From: Lachnospiraceae bacterium
GTDB lineage: Bacteria > Bacillota > Clostridia > Lachnospirales > Lachnospiraceae
Reading direction: 5' to 3'
Length of the DNA: 14,031 nucleotides
NCBI GenBank assembly: GCA_017476305.1
Contig: JAFVAA010000555.1
Coordinates: 1 to 14,031, forward strand
The notes beneath the pieces are model-generated. The model was not told where the DNA came from and did not search any database. It worked only from the letters and a program-made list of their open reading frames with translations. Positions 1-6,501 of this stretch are shown piece after piece (positions within the stretch are counted from its first letter, which is position 1; each line of letters opens with the position of its first letter). The position numbers were made by a program, and so were the translations under genes.

Positions 1-386
1 CTTTTATAGCAACCTGCCGTCATACATGTACTGTATCCGTCTTCCTGATAAGATTCTTCTGCATGCTTGTTGCAGAACTCTGAGCCATTCTCACTACACA
101 GGCCATAGCATCCTGCTTTCGCACAGGTATGTTCTTCACAGTACCGGCTGCCCTCTGCTCTGTCCCTGTAACAATCCTCCAGGCTGCATCTGGAAGCACT
201 GAAATCCCGCGTGGTATGAACATCCGTATTTTCAGTATCATACTGCGCAGCAAGGCTCATTTCTTTCCCCTGATCAGGCTTTTCGGAACAGCGCATGAGA
301 AAGCAGATCCATCCTGCTACTGCCATGATGATAATGATTTTATCACGCAAACTGAATACTTGTGTTTTTCTTTGCATATCCTTCAT
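1..386 (-). CDS. Membrane-anchored Cys/His-repeat protein (partial, runs off left edge)
   Basis: The reading frame opens at an ATG at 386 and stays open to base 1, giving 128 visible residues. GGGGAGG lies about 8 nt upstream, a good ribosome site. The N-terminus is basic. One hydrophobic helix follows at about residues 17-31 (KIIIIMAVAGWICFLM), then a short acidic linker. From residue 67 a repeat of about 21 residues appears: C-x4-C-Y, a polar stretch, then aromatic-C-x2-H. Copies start at C67, C88 and C121, and the last is cut by the window edge. The spacing looks metal-binding or disulfide-forming, but I do not recognise the family. With an N-terminal anchor the repeats could face outside. 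The gene follows the acetyltransferase by 114 bp on the same strand, with no terminator seen between them. The protein is clearly incomplete here, and its function is unknown. Confidence 0.75.
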   Translation of the reverse strand, partial: MKDMQRKTQVFSLRDKIIIIMAVAGWICFLMRCSEKPDQGKEMSLAAQYDTENTDVHTTRDFSASRCSLEDCYRDRAEGSRYCEEHTCAKAGCYGLCSENGSEFCNKHAEESYQEDGYSTCMTAGCYK

Positions 387-500
387 AAATTTTCCTCCCC
401 TACAGCTGTGTAGTAAAGCATTTCATTTACGCATCTGCACGATAGAAGTCCTCTCCGGATTTCCATACGTCTGAACCAGCATCGTCTGAACACTTTCTGC

Positions 501-1289
501 TTACTTGCACAGCCTGTATTCCAATACATGGCTCAAAAGCTTTCTTGGCTCTACATGAAATTTCCCCGCCAGTTTCTCATATCTTTCATCCAAAAGATGC
601 AGATATTCTTCTTCCGCTTCCCTCTTATCTTCTTCACTATAGAGTAAAAACTCTGCAAGTCCGTATGGTTGAAATCCTAGTTCCTCCATCAATTTCTGTG
701 ATGCGATGTTATCTGTCTCCACCCTACTTGCAAATTCACGCCTTCCAGAAAGCTCTGACAGATTTTCCAGATATTTTCCTGGTGCCAAAAAACCATATCC
801 CTGATGGCAGTATTTTCCGTCCAGCTCAATCGCAATTTCCCAGACTTTCTTTTTTAAGTTTTTCACCCCACAGTATCCGATATAATGACCATTCTTCCTA
901 CCTATGATCGAATAATACAGACTCCCTTCTGAAATTTGTTCTTCCCAAAGGTCATCCTGATAGCTCTCCCTCTGAAACATCGCCTTCGAAAAAGCATACT
1001 GACGTTTCACATGGAGAAAAGGCTCCCGATCCACCGACTCTGGTCTACGCAACAGAATCCTTTCGTCTTCATAAATAACCGGAACTAAAATACGGGACAG
1101 ATCATACTCCCCACCACATTCCTCCCGTTCCCGCTCCTCCATCATTTCTATTTCAGCCAATAATCTGTCTTTCTCTGCCCGAAGCATCTGCAGCAATGTC
1201 TCTTTGTCCGTCACATCCTGCAGATTATTAATAAAATTGTATTCTTTCAACAGATCCTTACGCTCTTTCTGCTCATATATCTTTCGCAT
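501..1289 (-). CDS. GNAT-family N-acetyltransferase, RimJ/RimL-like
   Basis: 262 residues. AGGAGG sits 4 nt before the ATG. Residues about 28-58 are a charged, Glu-rich helix that could form a coiled coil, which is an unusual N-terminal extension. A GNAT fold fits about residues 72-225. The acetyl-CoA pyrophosphate-binding loop is visible as Q163-G-Y-G, and the RimL-type hallmark VETDNIASQKLMEELGF follows at about 190-206. Enzymes of this family transfer an acetyl group from acetyl-CoA to an amine (protein N-terminus, small amine or antibiotic). The substrate cannot be read from sequence. The region after 225 is another charged helical tail. The gene lies 71 bp downstream of the WYL regulator, in the same direction, so co-transcription and control by that regulator are plausible. 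Confidence 0.85.
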   Translation of the reverse strand: MRKIYEQKERKDLLKEYNFINNLQDVTDKETLLQMLRAEKDRLLAEIEMMEEREREECGGEYDLSRILVPVIYEDERILLRRPESVDREPFLHVKRQYAFSKAMFQRESYQDDLWEEQISEGSLYYSIIGRKNGHYIGYCGVKNLKKKVWEIAIELDGKYCHQGYGFLAPGKYLENLSELSGRREFASRVETDNIASQKLMEELGFQPYGLAEFLLYSEEDKREAEEEYLHLLDERYEKLAGKFHVEPRKLLSHVLEYRLCK

Positions 1290-1360
1290 TTTTCCTCCTA
1301 CCCTAGCACATGGAATACTGTTTCAGTTCCGGATTTTCTTTTCCATATTCGGTATTACCT

Positions 1361-2350
1361 TTACTGATACTTTTCCAAAAGTCCCTTTCCAATCTCCCGC
1401 ATTTCCTCCACCACATTTTCAGGCTCCATGACCGTCACCCCATCCCCTAGTGCGATCAGCCAGCCTAAGAACTGCCTGCTGACTGCCACATCTACTAAAA
1501 CCATAAAATGTTCTTCATCAGTCCGGAACATCGTGACATCCTTTCCAAACCGGTCTATGACCACCCCTGCCAGTTCATTGATGAACCGGAGTTTTACCTT
1601 CTGCTCTTTTCCGGAAAACATTCCAAAGGTCTTTTTGGCATAGGCTGCCATGTCAAACTGGTAAAAAAGTTCTTTTCCCTCTCTCTTATAGGGTGAAAGT
1701 TCTAGATGCAGCATTTTATCCACCCGGTAATGCTTGATCTGGTCTGCCTCCGTATCATACCCCACCAGATAATAATTCTCATCATCCCATGAAAGTGCCC
1801 ATGGGCTGATGCAGTAGATCTTTCCACGATGCCGCAGTTCCTGCTTTTTCTCCACGGTCCACCGGAAATACTGGAAACAGATTTTTACACCCTCTGCAAT
1901 CGCTGCGTGTATTTTATCCACATTGTAATAGATGCTCTCATTATCTGCCTTGATTCTCCCTGAAACATAGACCTGCCGCTCCAGCTGCTTTGCGTTATGT
2001 TCACTAGTCAGGGATTCTATTTTCCGGATCAGTTCATTAGATTTCTTTTCCGTAATGAATTTAGCAGACTGCACGGAATCCACTAAAAGTTTTAATTCTG
2101 CAAGCTCAAACTCCCTGCTCCCCATGTAATAGTAGTAGCTCTGCCCCTCCTGCACTCCGATGATATCTATGCCAATCTGCCGCAGAAGCTCGATATCGTC
2201 ATAAATAGTCTTTCTGGTTGCCCGCACTCCATAAGCTTCTAATTCTTTCAAAAGTCCGGACATCGTCATTCCATGCTCCTCATCCGTTTTCTTCTGTAGT
2301 ATCCGTATCAGATAAGTCAATCTTAATTTCTGGCTTGCTGCTCCACCCAT
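1361..2350 (-). CDS. WYL-domain transcriptional regulator (HTH-WYL-WCX)
   Basis: About 329 residues. I prefer the ATG at 2350, because GGGAGG lies 8 nt upstream. A GTG two codons earlier leaves only 2 nt to that site. The N-terminal 65 residues form a DeoR/HTH_11-like winged helix (LRLTYLIRILQ through RATRKTIYDDIELLRQIGI). The central WYL domain carries ISPWALSWDDENYYLVGYD followed by KHYRVDKM, and the C-terminal WCX extension follows. WYL proteins bind nucleic-acid or nucleotide ligands and usually act as repressors or activators of stress, repair or defence genes. Target genes here are unknown. The two downstream genes are the obvious candidates. I found no convincing -35/-10 pair upstream. 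Confidence 0.88.
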   Translation of the reverse strand: MGGAASQKLRLTYLIRILQKKTDEEHGMTMSGLLKELEAYGVRATRKTIYDDIELLRQIGIDIIGVQEGQSYYYYMGSREFELAELKLLVDSVQSAKFITEKKSNELIRKIESLTSEHNAKQLERQVYVSGRIKADNESIYYNVDKIHAAIAEGVKICFQYFRWTVEKKQELRHRGKIYCISPWALSWDDENYYLVGYDTEADQIKHYRVDKMLHLELSPYKREGKELFYQFDMAAYAKKTFGMFSGKEQKVKLRFINELAGVVIDRFGKDVTMFRTDEEHFMVLVDVAVSRQFLGWLIALGDGVTVMEPENVVEEMREIGKGLLEKYQ

Positions 2351-2449
2351 ATGCACTTCCTCCCTTGTATTATGTTTTTACACTATCTGCTACTATTTTA
2401 TTCTGATGGCAGAGAAAAGTCATGCCTTTTCTTCTGTGATTTCCTTTTT

Positions 2450-2707
2450 TTAGAACATAACCCATTCCTTCCTCCTCATAAACACTTTTGATATCACCAG
2501 AGCTTGTCTGAACTGCATTCTTTGAAATGGACACACTTTAAACAGCAGCCATGACAGTCCTTTTTCCACCTCAGCCAGAATAATAATCTGCAGAACATGT
2601 TCCTCCTCCCTCCAGCAGATTTTTTGATATCTCCATCTTATCACTTCAGGTGTCCAAAAGTTTTCCCTCGCACATAGAACATATGTTTTTCGTTTTGTCA
2701 TATCCAA
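2450..2707 (-). CDS. Hypothetical ORF of 85 residues or fewer overlapping the Cys-rich ORF
   Basis: The open frame has a TTG at 2707 and an ATG at 2701, with AAAAGGA upstream. The first 38 residues (MTKRKTYVL, then FWTPEVIRWRYQKICWREEE) look like real protein with Trp and charged residues. The later part is hydrophobic, and it is exactly there that the better-supported Cys-rich frame (2494..2598) runs. The most economical view is a short gene whose true end has shifted frame, or two overlapping small genes in a decayed mobile region. I recognise no domain. Either this ORF or its partner may be spurious. Confidence 0.25.
   Translation of the reverse strand: MDMTKRKTYVLCARENFWTPEVIRWRYQKICWREEEHVLQIIILAEVEKGLSWLLFKVCPFQRMQFRQALVISKVFMRRKEWVMF
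2494..2598 (-). CDS. Very small Cys-rich ORF (34 residues)
   Basis: The ATG at 2598 follows a near-perfect ribosome site (GGAGGAGG, about 4 nt spacing). The 34-residue product holds a compact cysteine cluster, C-H-G-C-C-L-K-C-V-H-F-K-E-C (residues 15-28), preceded by basic residues. Such clusters are typical of small zinc-binding proteins in phage and mobile-element early regions. I infer this from the pattern and not from a recognised family. It lies downstream of the Rad52-like gene in the same orientation. A longer frame (2450..2707) overlaps it but has weaker signals. It could be a genuine micro-protein or the tail of a decayed gene. Confidence 0.45.
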   Translation of the reverse strand: MFCRLLFWLRWKKDCHGCCLKCVHFKECSSDKLW

Positions 2708-2882
2708 TCCTTTTTACATCATCTGCCCTTTCTTCCAATGTCCCATAAATCCCAAAGCCCTGCTCTAAAAATTTTCATTCACGAACTTTTTAGCGGACAT
2801 ATCAGGTATACGGGAGAATGCAGCATGGTACATAATACAGGAACATACATCTATGCTCCTTTCCGCTGCTTCTTTCAATTCC

Positions 2883-3464
2883 TCATGCGATCATCTCCTC
2901 AAAAGCTTCCTCCGTCAGTATCATCACTCCGAGCTTCTGTGCCTTTATAAGCTTGCTCCCTGCCTTTTCCCCCGGTATCCAGATGAACGGTGCCGAATAC
3001 AGCTCCCTGCCAATGCCCCAGTTAAAGCATGCTCTCTTGAAGCTGTCCGAGGCCTGCGATTTTTCCTTTTCCGCAGAGCCCATGGTGCCGACGTCCTGCT
3101 TGGCTATCCACATCCCGGAAGCCCGGTCGAGCACGGACACCGTGCAGTAGAGGTTCCCTTCAATGGCCTCATGGCTCCTCTGCCAGCCGAACATCCCGAA
3201 GGTCTCGTCTAATATCCTCTGTTCCACCATGGCATCCTTATATAAGAGGAGGCTGAGGCCGTTCTCCTTTATCACTCCGATCCTGTACTTGATCTCTGAG
3301 GGCTTCAGAAGACGGACGACTCCCGCTTCCTCTGTCGTCCCTTCTGTATTTTCCGGGACTGCAGCTTTCCCCGGTCCTGTATCTCCTGTCTCTTCTTTTC
3401 CCTATACGGCAGCTCTCTTCTCTGTCCGTTCCGCCTTCCTTGCCAGCTCTTCCTTAAAATCCAT
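2883..3464 (-). pseudogene. Rad52/Rad22-like single-strand annealing protein gene with early in-frame stop
   Basis: The natural start is the ATG at 3464, with GGAGGG 6 nt upstream. Codon 21 is TAG (3402-3404). The same frame then continues to the stop at 2883, for 193 codons in total. After the stop come an acidic linker and a domain with the phage Rad52/22 look: LKPSEIKYRIGVI, FGMFGWQRSHEAI, an SVLDRASGMWIAKQDVG strand, EKEKSQASDSFKRACFNWGIG, and LYSAPFIWIPG. This family anneals complementary single strands in phage recombination and works with an exonuclease such as the nearby YqaJ-type gene. A GTG at 3275 could restart translation, but its ribosome site is weak and it would lose the first part of the gene. 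I call it a pseudogene. Read-through or a sequencing error at the TAG is the alternative. Confidence 0.75.
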
Positions 3465-3615
3465 GTAAAACCCTCCGTTTATTTTTTTGTATGAAAAAAG
3501 GCACGTCCTGACTGCATCTGCTTTCCGTACCCGTGCTTTCCAAATAAAATAAGGCATCCCGGATCTTCAATATCCGAAACACCTATTCTCTGCTCCTGAA
3601 ACTAATTTCTTCCAT

Positions 3616-4056
3616 TCAGCCATCACCAAAATCTTCCGGGAGAAGACCGGAGTTCCCTTTCTCCCTGTACTCCATATACTCCCTCATCATTGACGGAGAA
3701 TAGACCATCGGATGTGTCAGTCCAGCTTCCAGAAAATCCTTGTCACCAGACAAAATGATGTCTGCTCTGTGATAAAGCGCATCACTCAGCACCGGGATAT
3801 CCTTGACATCCCTGAGTTCCCCTGACTGCTCTGTAGTGCTCTCGCAAAAGCAGAATGATAACTGACGGTACAGATTATAGACCTTTTTTCCTTTCTCCGT
3901 CCACTTCAGTTCTAACTTTTCCCTGAATTCCCGGTCAACATAATCTGACACATACAGCTCATAGTCTTTTGACAAAAGCTTTAACAGCAGTTCTTTCGTA
4001 GGTCCTCCAAAAACAAACGCTGAAATCAGTACATTCGTATCAAGCATAATCCTCAT
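3616..4056 (-). CDS. PIN-domain ribonuclease toxin of a type II toxin-antitoxin pair
   Basis: 146 residues. The start overlaps the antitoxin stop by 4 bases, the usual sign of translational coupling. The PIN fold is readable with its acidic metal-binding residues: D6 in MLDTNVLISA, E43 in DREFREKL, D86 in KDIPVLSDAL, and D105/D107 in ILSGDKDFL. All expected catalytic acids are present, so the nuclease is probably active. Proteins of this group (COG1569-like) cut RNA when freed from their antitoxin. The C-terminal 25 residues are a charged tail. The pair is the only apparently undamaged gene set inside the decayed module. Confidence 0.87.
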   Translation of the reverse strand: MRIMLDTNVLISAFVFGGPTKELLLKLLSKDYELYVSDYVDREFREKLELKWTEKGKKVYNLYRQLSFCFCESTTEQSGELRDVKDIPVLSDALYHRADIILSGDKDFLEAGLTHPMVYSPSMMREYMEYREKGNSGLLPEDFGDG

Positions 4057-4292
4057 ATTCCCATCCGTTCCTTTCTGAACTCTGCCATGTCCCGGAGCAT
4101 TGCTTCTTCACTTTCCCATCCCTTATCCTTTTCAAACATGCCATTTATCTCTTCAAAAATTCTTCGGTCTTTCTGCTGTCTGTCCTTTTTCCTGCTGTCA
4201 GACAGGTAACGGATAAAACTGATCGCAGCATTATAATCCTCTTCCTCCAGATTCTTTAGCAGGTCATGAACCATCACTTCTGCAGGTGCCAT
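4053..4292 (-). CDS. Antitoxin partner of the PIN toxin
   Basis: 79 residues. AAAGGA lies about 9 nt before the ATG at 4292. The protein is short, helical and highly charged. Its N-terminal part (VMVHDLLKNLEEEDYNAAI) may be the dimerising and DNA-binding half. A lysine/arginine/glutamate-rich C-terminal half (SRKKDRQQKDRR, then MLRDMAEFRKERMGI) would wrap the toxin. I infer the role mainly from size, position directly before the toxin and the 4-base overlap. A specific antitoxin family is not obvious. A promoter with TTGCAT and TATAAT lies just upstream, so the operon is likely expressed on its own and repressed by this protein. Confidence 0.8.
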   Translation of the reverse strand: MAPAEVMVHDLLKNLEEEDYNAAISFIRYLSDSRKKDRQQKDRRIFEEINGMFEKDKGWESEEAMLRDMAEFRKERMGI

Positions 4293-4329
4293 ATCATCAC
4301 ATCCTTTCTGACAATCCTTTTATAGACCT

Positions 4330-4359
4330 ATTATAAGTCCCCTTCCTACATTTATGCAA
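4330..4359 (-). promoter_or_regulatory. Sigma-A-type promoter of the toxin-antitoxin pair
   Basis: On the minus strand TTGCAT (4354-4359) is followed after 18 bp by a perfect TATAAT (4330-4335), 38 bp before the antitoxin start. It lies between the end of the yqaJ remnant and the antitoxin, so the pair does not depend on upstream transcription. Confidence 0.65.
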
Positions 4360-4397
4360 GCACTTTCTTTGTACCCACAGACAATATATAAAGGGGG

Positions 4398-5378
4398 TTA
4401 CGCTGCCTTTACTTCGAACCTCCGGCTCTTTACCTCTCTGCAGAACTCCTGATAGACCTCCGGTTTTTCTTCCTTCAGGCGTTTTGCATCTACCCGGCTG
4501 CTCGTGATGGTTCTTCCAACATACCATAGGTATGTTGCATACCTCTGGTATGTTTGTCACATAGAACTCCTCATTTTCGGCACGCTCTGCTTACCCGAGA
4601 TAGAGCTTTACTTCCTGCGCGATCTTATTTTTTTCTGTCATGAGCCTGTCGATGCTCTCCTGAAGCTCCTGTCTCTTCCTCAGCTTTTCCGTCTGGTCAG
4701 CTTCCAGAAATAAGGAAGCTGTTTCCTTACTGTCCTTAAAGTAACGGTTGATGAAGTTCCCTGCCGCCTCGCTCCCGTCCGGCTCAAGGATCTTCCCTGC
4801 CATGACATGCCCTCCCGGAAATCCTTTTCGATCCGGACCAGGTCACGGATGATGTCTTCATCCCGTTCGATCCGTATCCACTTGAATTCCCTTCCGTAGA
4901 TGATGACTGCGATGTACCATGCCTTCGCCCCGAGTACTGCCATGTAATGGTGGCACTGCGCCAGATAATGCGCCGGGATGTTCCCTTCCTTCCACTTGTC
5001 CATGCTGAACGGGCTTGCCGTCTTGCACTCCAGCCCGATGATCCCGTCCTCTCCGTGCCCCACGAGCAGGCGGTCCACAATCAGCAACGCATTTTCAATG
5101 CTTTGCATGAACGGGTATTCCTCATGCTGGTACAGCTTGTGGCTCCGTATTACTTTGAATCCGGTGTCTTCACAGAAACGCTTTGCGACATAATCCTCTA
5201 AGTCTCTCCCGAGCCGCATGGATTCATTGTCACGCTCCTCAGAATCTACCGTACCGCTTCTCTTGTCATAATAGACATCCATCGCGGAAACATACGGGTT
5301 CAATCCGCATACGGCTCCGGCATCGCTCCCTCCAATCCCCCGTTTTTCACCTCCGATTTTTTCTCCATTTACACTCAT
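4398..5378 (-). pseudogene. YqaJ-type exonuclease gene, broken by frameshifts, a stop and an insert
   Basis: The intact start is the ATG at 5378, after AAGGAGG. The nuclease half is clear: GIGGSDAGAVCGLNPY at 14-29, E61, D102 in VDRLLVG, and E117-x-K119 in GLECKTA, the PD-(D/E)xK metal site of the lambda-exonuclease/YqaJ family. Near 4805 the frame shifts. The family's EPDGSEAAGNF and the coiled helix ending KLYLG continue in another frame. A TAA follows at 4591-4593. In-frame after it come AERAENEEFYVT, a 36-bp palindromic insert (4519-4554) and WKN. One extra base at 4509-4510 puts the C-terminus (TSSRVDAKRLKEEKPEVYQ, ending SRRFEVKAA) in a third frame, with its stop at 4398. The intact enzyme chews one strand of double-stranded DNA and feeds an annealing protein. 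yqaJ is also carried by the B. subtilis skin element. The gene is dead unless sequence errors explain all the lesions. Confidence 0.85.
4519..4554. repeat. Two tandem 18-bp palindromic units inside the yqaJ remnant
   Basis: The unit at 4519-4536 contains CATACC-ATA-GGTATG and the unit at 4537-4554 contains CATACC-TCT-GGTATG. Each is a 6-3-6 inverted repeat, and the two differ mainly in the 3-base spacer. Removing exactly these 36 bases joins FYVT to WKN, which is what the YqaJ family has there, so they look like an in-frame insertion. Units of this form resemble operators or small mobile palindromes. Confidence 0.75.
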
Positions 5379-5396
5379 TATCCTCCTTTTATATGC

Positions 5397-5425
5397 ATGA
5401 TATACTTGTTTTCATTCTATTTCAA
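5397..5425 (-). promoter_or_regulatory. Promoter of the yqaJ remnant
   Basis: On the minus strand TTGAAA (5420-5425) is followed after 17 bp by TATCAT (5397-5402), 19 bp before the ATG. AAGGAGG lies in between. The promoter appears intact although the gene it serves is broken. Confidence 0.6.
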
Positions 5426-5438
5426 GAGTTTTTTTCAC

Positions 5439-5478
5439 AGAAAAGACCGGAACACTTTATCCTGTCCCGGCCTTTTCT
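5439..5478 (-). terminator. Stem-loop terminator after the HTH remnant
   Basis: AGAAAAG.CCGG.ACA pairs with TGT.CCGG.CTTTTCT around an 8-base loop. The two non-Watson-Crick positions become G-U pairs only in minus-strand RNA, which supports leftward transcription. The U-rich 3' arm gives a terminator-like end. It overlaps the last codons of the HTH remnant. Confidence 0.55.
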
Positions 5479-5825
5479 TCCACTACTTCAAGCACCCCAC
5501 AGATTTTCTTCATCATCTCCAGATTTTCTGAAGGATGGTCGAAATTTTCATACACTCTTGCATAATTGCCCGGATGTTTCATGCCGATCTTTTCACCCAT
5601 CTGCCTGCAGTTCAGTCTTTTCTGAATCCGGTATTACCTGATTCGCCAGACCATCTCCCGCATATCAAGCCCCTCTAACCGGCTTTCAAGATACTCCTCC
5701 CTCTCAAACCAGTACCGGGATTCTCCCACACCAACAGACACTAAAAAAGGCTTGCATAATGTCGCCAGAGTATCATACAATGTCGTCAATGTGTTGTATT
5801 CGTTTATCAATGCATCTCGCCGCAT
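5457..5825 (-). pseudogene. Helix-turn-helix (XRE-like) gene remnant with in-frame TAA at the sigK junction
   Basis: From the junction with sigK one frame reads INEYNTLTTLYDTLATL, then VGVGESRYWFEREEYL and LEGLDMREMVWRIR. It meets TAA at 5634-5636 and carries on in the same frame for 58 more codons to 5457. The second half reads YRIQKRLNCRQMGEKIG, a KHPGNYARVYENF stretch, PSENLEMMKKICGVLEV and EEKAGTG. It has the layout of a helix-turn-helix domain with a conserved PS..L..I..VL tail. The original product was therefore probably a 115-125-residue DNA-binding protein with Gln or similar at the TAA. The possible starts (ATG 5825, TTG 5810) lie in or at the sigK sequence, so the gene's own 5' end is missing or was formed by the insertion. 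I do not recognise the N-terminal half. Confidence 0.6.
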
Positions 5826-6069
5826 ATGTCGCCAGCCTGATATTTTTTGACTCATCAAACGTATCGATTCCCTTTATGAGTCCAATGGTTCCTATCGAAA
5901 TCAAATCCTCTAAATCCTTGTCACCCGTATTATATTTCTTCGCAATATATGCCACCAATCGCAGATTTCTTTCAATCAGCTCTGCCCTGGCTTCCCTGTC
6001 TCCGGAAAAAAATCTTGCCAGACATTCCTTTTCCTCTTTCGCGCTCAAAGGTTTTGGAAAAGCACGCAT
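5773..6069 (-). CDS. sigK: 5' part of sigK (sporulation sigma factor K), interrupted after about codon 87
   Basis: SigK directs late mother-cell transcription during sporulation (coat and cortex genes). Residues 1-87 match the SigK start and region 1.2-2.2: AFPKPLSAKEEK, LIERNLRLVAYIAKKYN, EDLISIGTIGLIKGIDTFD and IRLATYAARCI. The AFPKPL motif separates it from SigE. After RCI the expected ENEILM helix, region 2.3-2.4 and region 4 (DNA recognition) are absent. Eleven unrelated residues and a stop replace them. The chosen ATG at 6069 starts at the family's usual MxAFP position. AGGAGG lies 13 nt upstream, rather far. The frame is open further upstream, but that extension does not look like SigK and has no hydrophobic pro-sequence. 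The break falls where the skin element splits sigK in B. subtilis, so excision might restore the gene. Otherwise it is dead. Confidence 0.8.
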   Translation of the reverse strand: MRAFPKPLSAKEEKECLARFFSGDREARAELIERNLRLVAYIAKKYNTGDKDLEDLISIGTIGLIKGIDTFDESKNIRLATYAARCIDKRIQHIDDIV

Positions 6070-6501
6070 TGGTTCCGATCGTCCTCCTGACATACCATGC
6101 AATACTGTCCTTGCACCCATATGCCAATTTTCGATATCCTTATATATTATGCAGAGCGGAGCGTGTCTGTGCTTTTCCCCATTTTTTCTTTTCCATCCCA
6201 CTGTCCAAATAGTCTGGGAGCCCTCTTATCGTGCTGATTCCATCCTTCCATACTTTACATTAGTGTTCGTGAATTTTAAAAAATTATAATCAGCGAAATC
6301 TCTGATTTTATTCGCTATAATACTCCCCTTATATTCCCTCTCACAGTCCTGTCTCCATATTAATGAAAAAAACAATACCGCTGACCAGACAGGTATATCT
6401 CTCAGCCTGCATTTATACAGGCGATATGCCCTGATTTGACGTGGGAAGTTTGCGTTAAATATTTATAATTTCTTTCAGATAACACACAGGCAGCTCCGGG
6501 T
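6070..6501. other. Intergenic region upstream of sigK, no gene seen
   Basis: These 432 bases between the C39 peptidase stop and the sigK start hold no frame that looks like protein. The open frame to 6201 only extends sigK with unrelated residues. Two hairpins are visible, 6292-6316 and 6405-6422 (GCCTG...CAGGC, four-base loop). A SigE-type promoter would be expected for sigK. CATAATAT occurs near 6145-6155 on the minus strand, but I see no matching -35 box, so I do not call one. Confidence 0.5.
6274..6316 (-). terminator. Possible terminator of the C39 peptidase gene
   Basis: AGCGAA (6292-6297) pairs with TTCGCT (6311-6316), with a further ATC/GAT pairing inside and a 4-base bulge. On the minus strand it is followed within 10 nt by a run of six T. 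The stem is short, and it lies about 190 bp after the peptidase stop, so the call is tentative. Confidence 0.35.

Noticed and set aside
129..413. Plus-strand ORF at the left edge
   Set aside because: It is antisense to a frame with a good ribosome site, membrane helix and regular Cys/His repeats, and has no signals of its own.
4519..4554. CRISPR array suggested by the tandem palindromes
   Set aside because: There are only two 18-bp units with 3-bp variable centres, no spacers of 25-40 bp and no cas genes.
4297..4560. 87-residue minus-strand ORF between antitoxin and yqaJ
   Set aside because: It reads the yqaJ C-terminal region in a shifted frame. The correct frame gives the family-like SSRVDAKRLKEEKPE ending.
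1349..5640. Shared CGGTATTACCT near 1350 and 5630
   Set aside because: An 11-bp match with a short palindrome at two gene ends. No third copy or consistent placement was seen, so chance is likely.
2883..5825. Stop-codon recoding (TAG or TAA read as Gln) in the mobile module
   Set aside because: Both TAA and TAG occur inside genes while TAA and TGA also end genes here. yqaJ has frameshifts too. Decay is simpler.
5759..6289. Long plus-strand ORF over sigK
   Set aside because: It is the complement of the SigK coding frame, which matches a known family, and has no ribosome site or recognisable motif.
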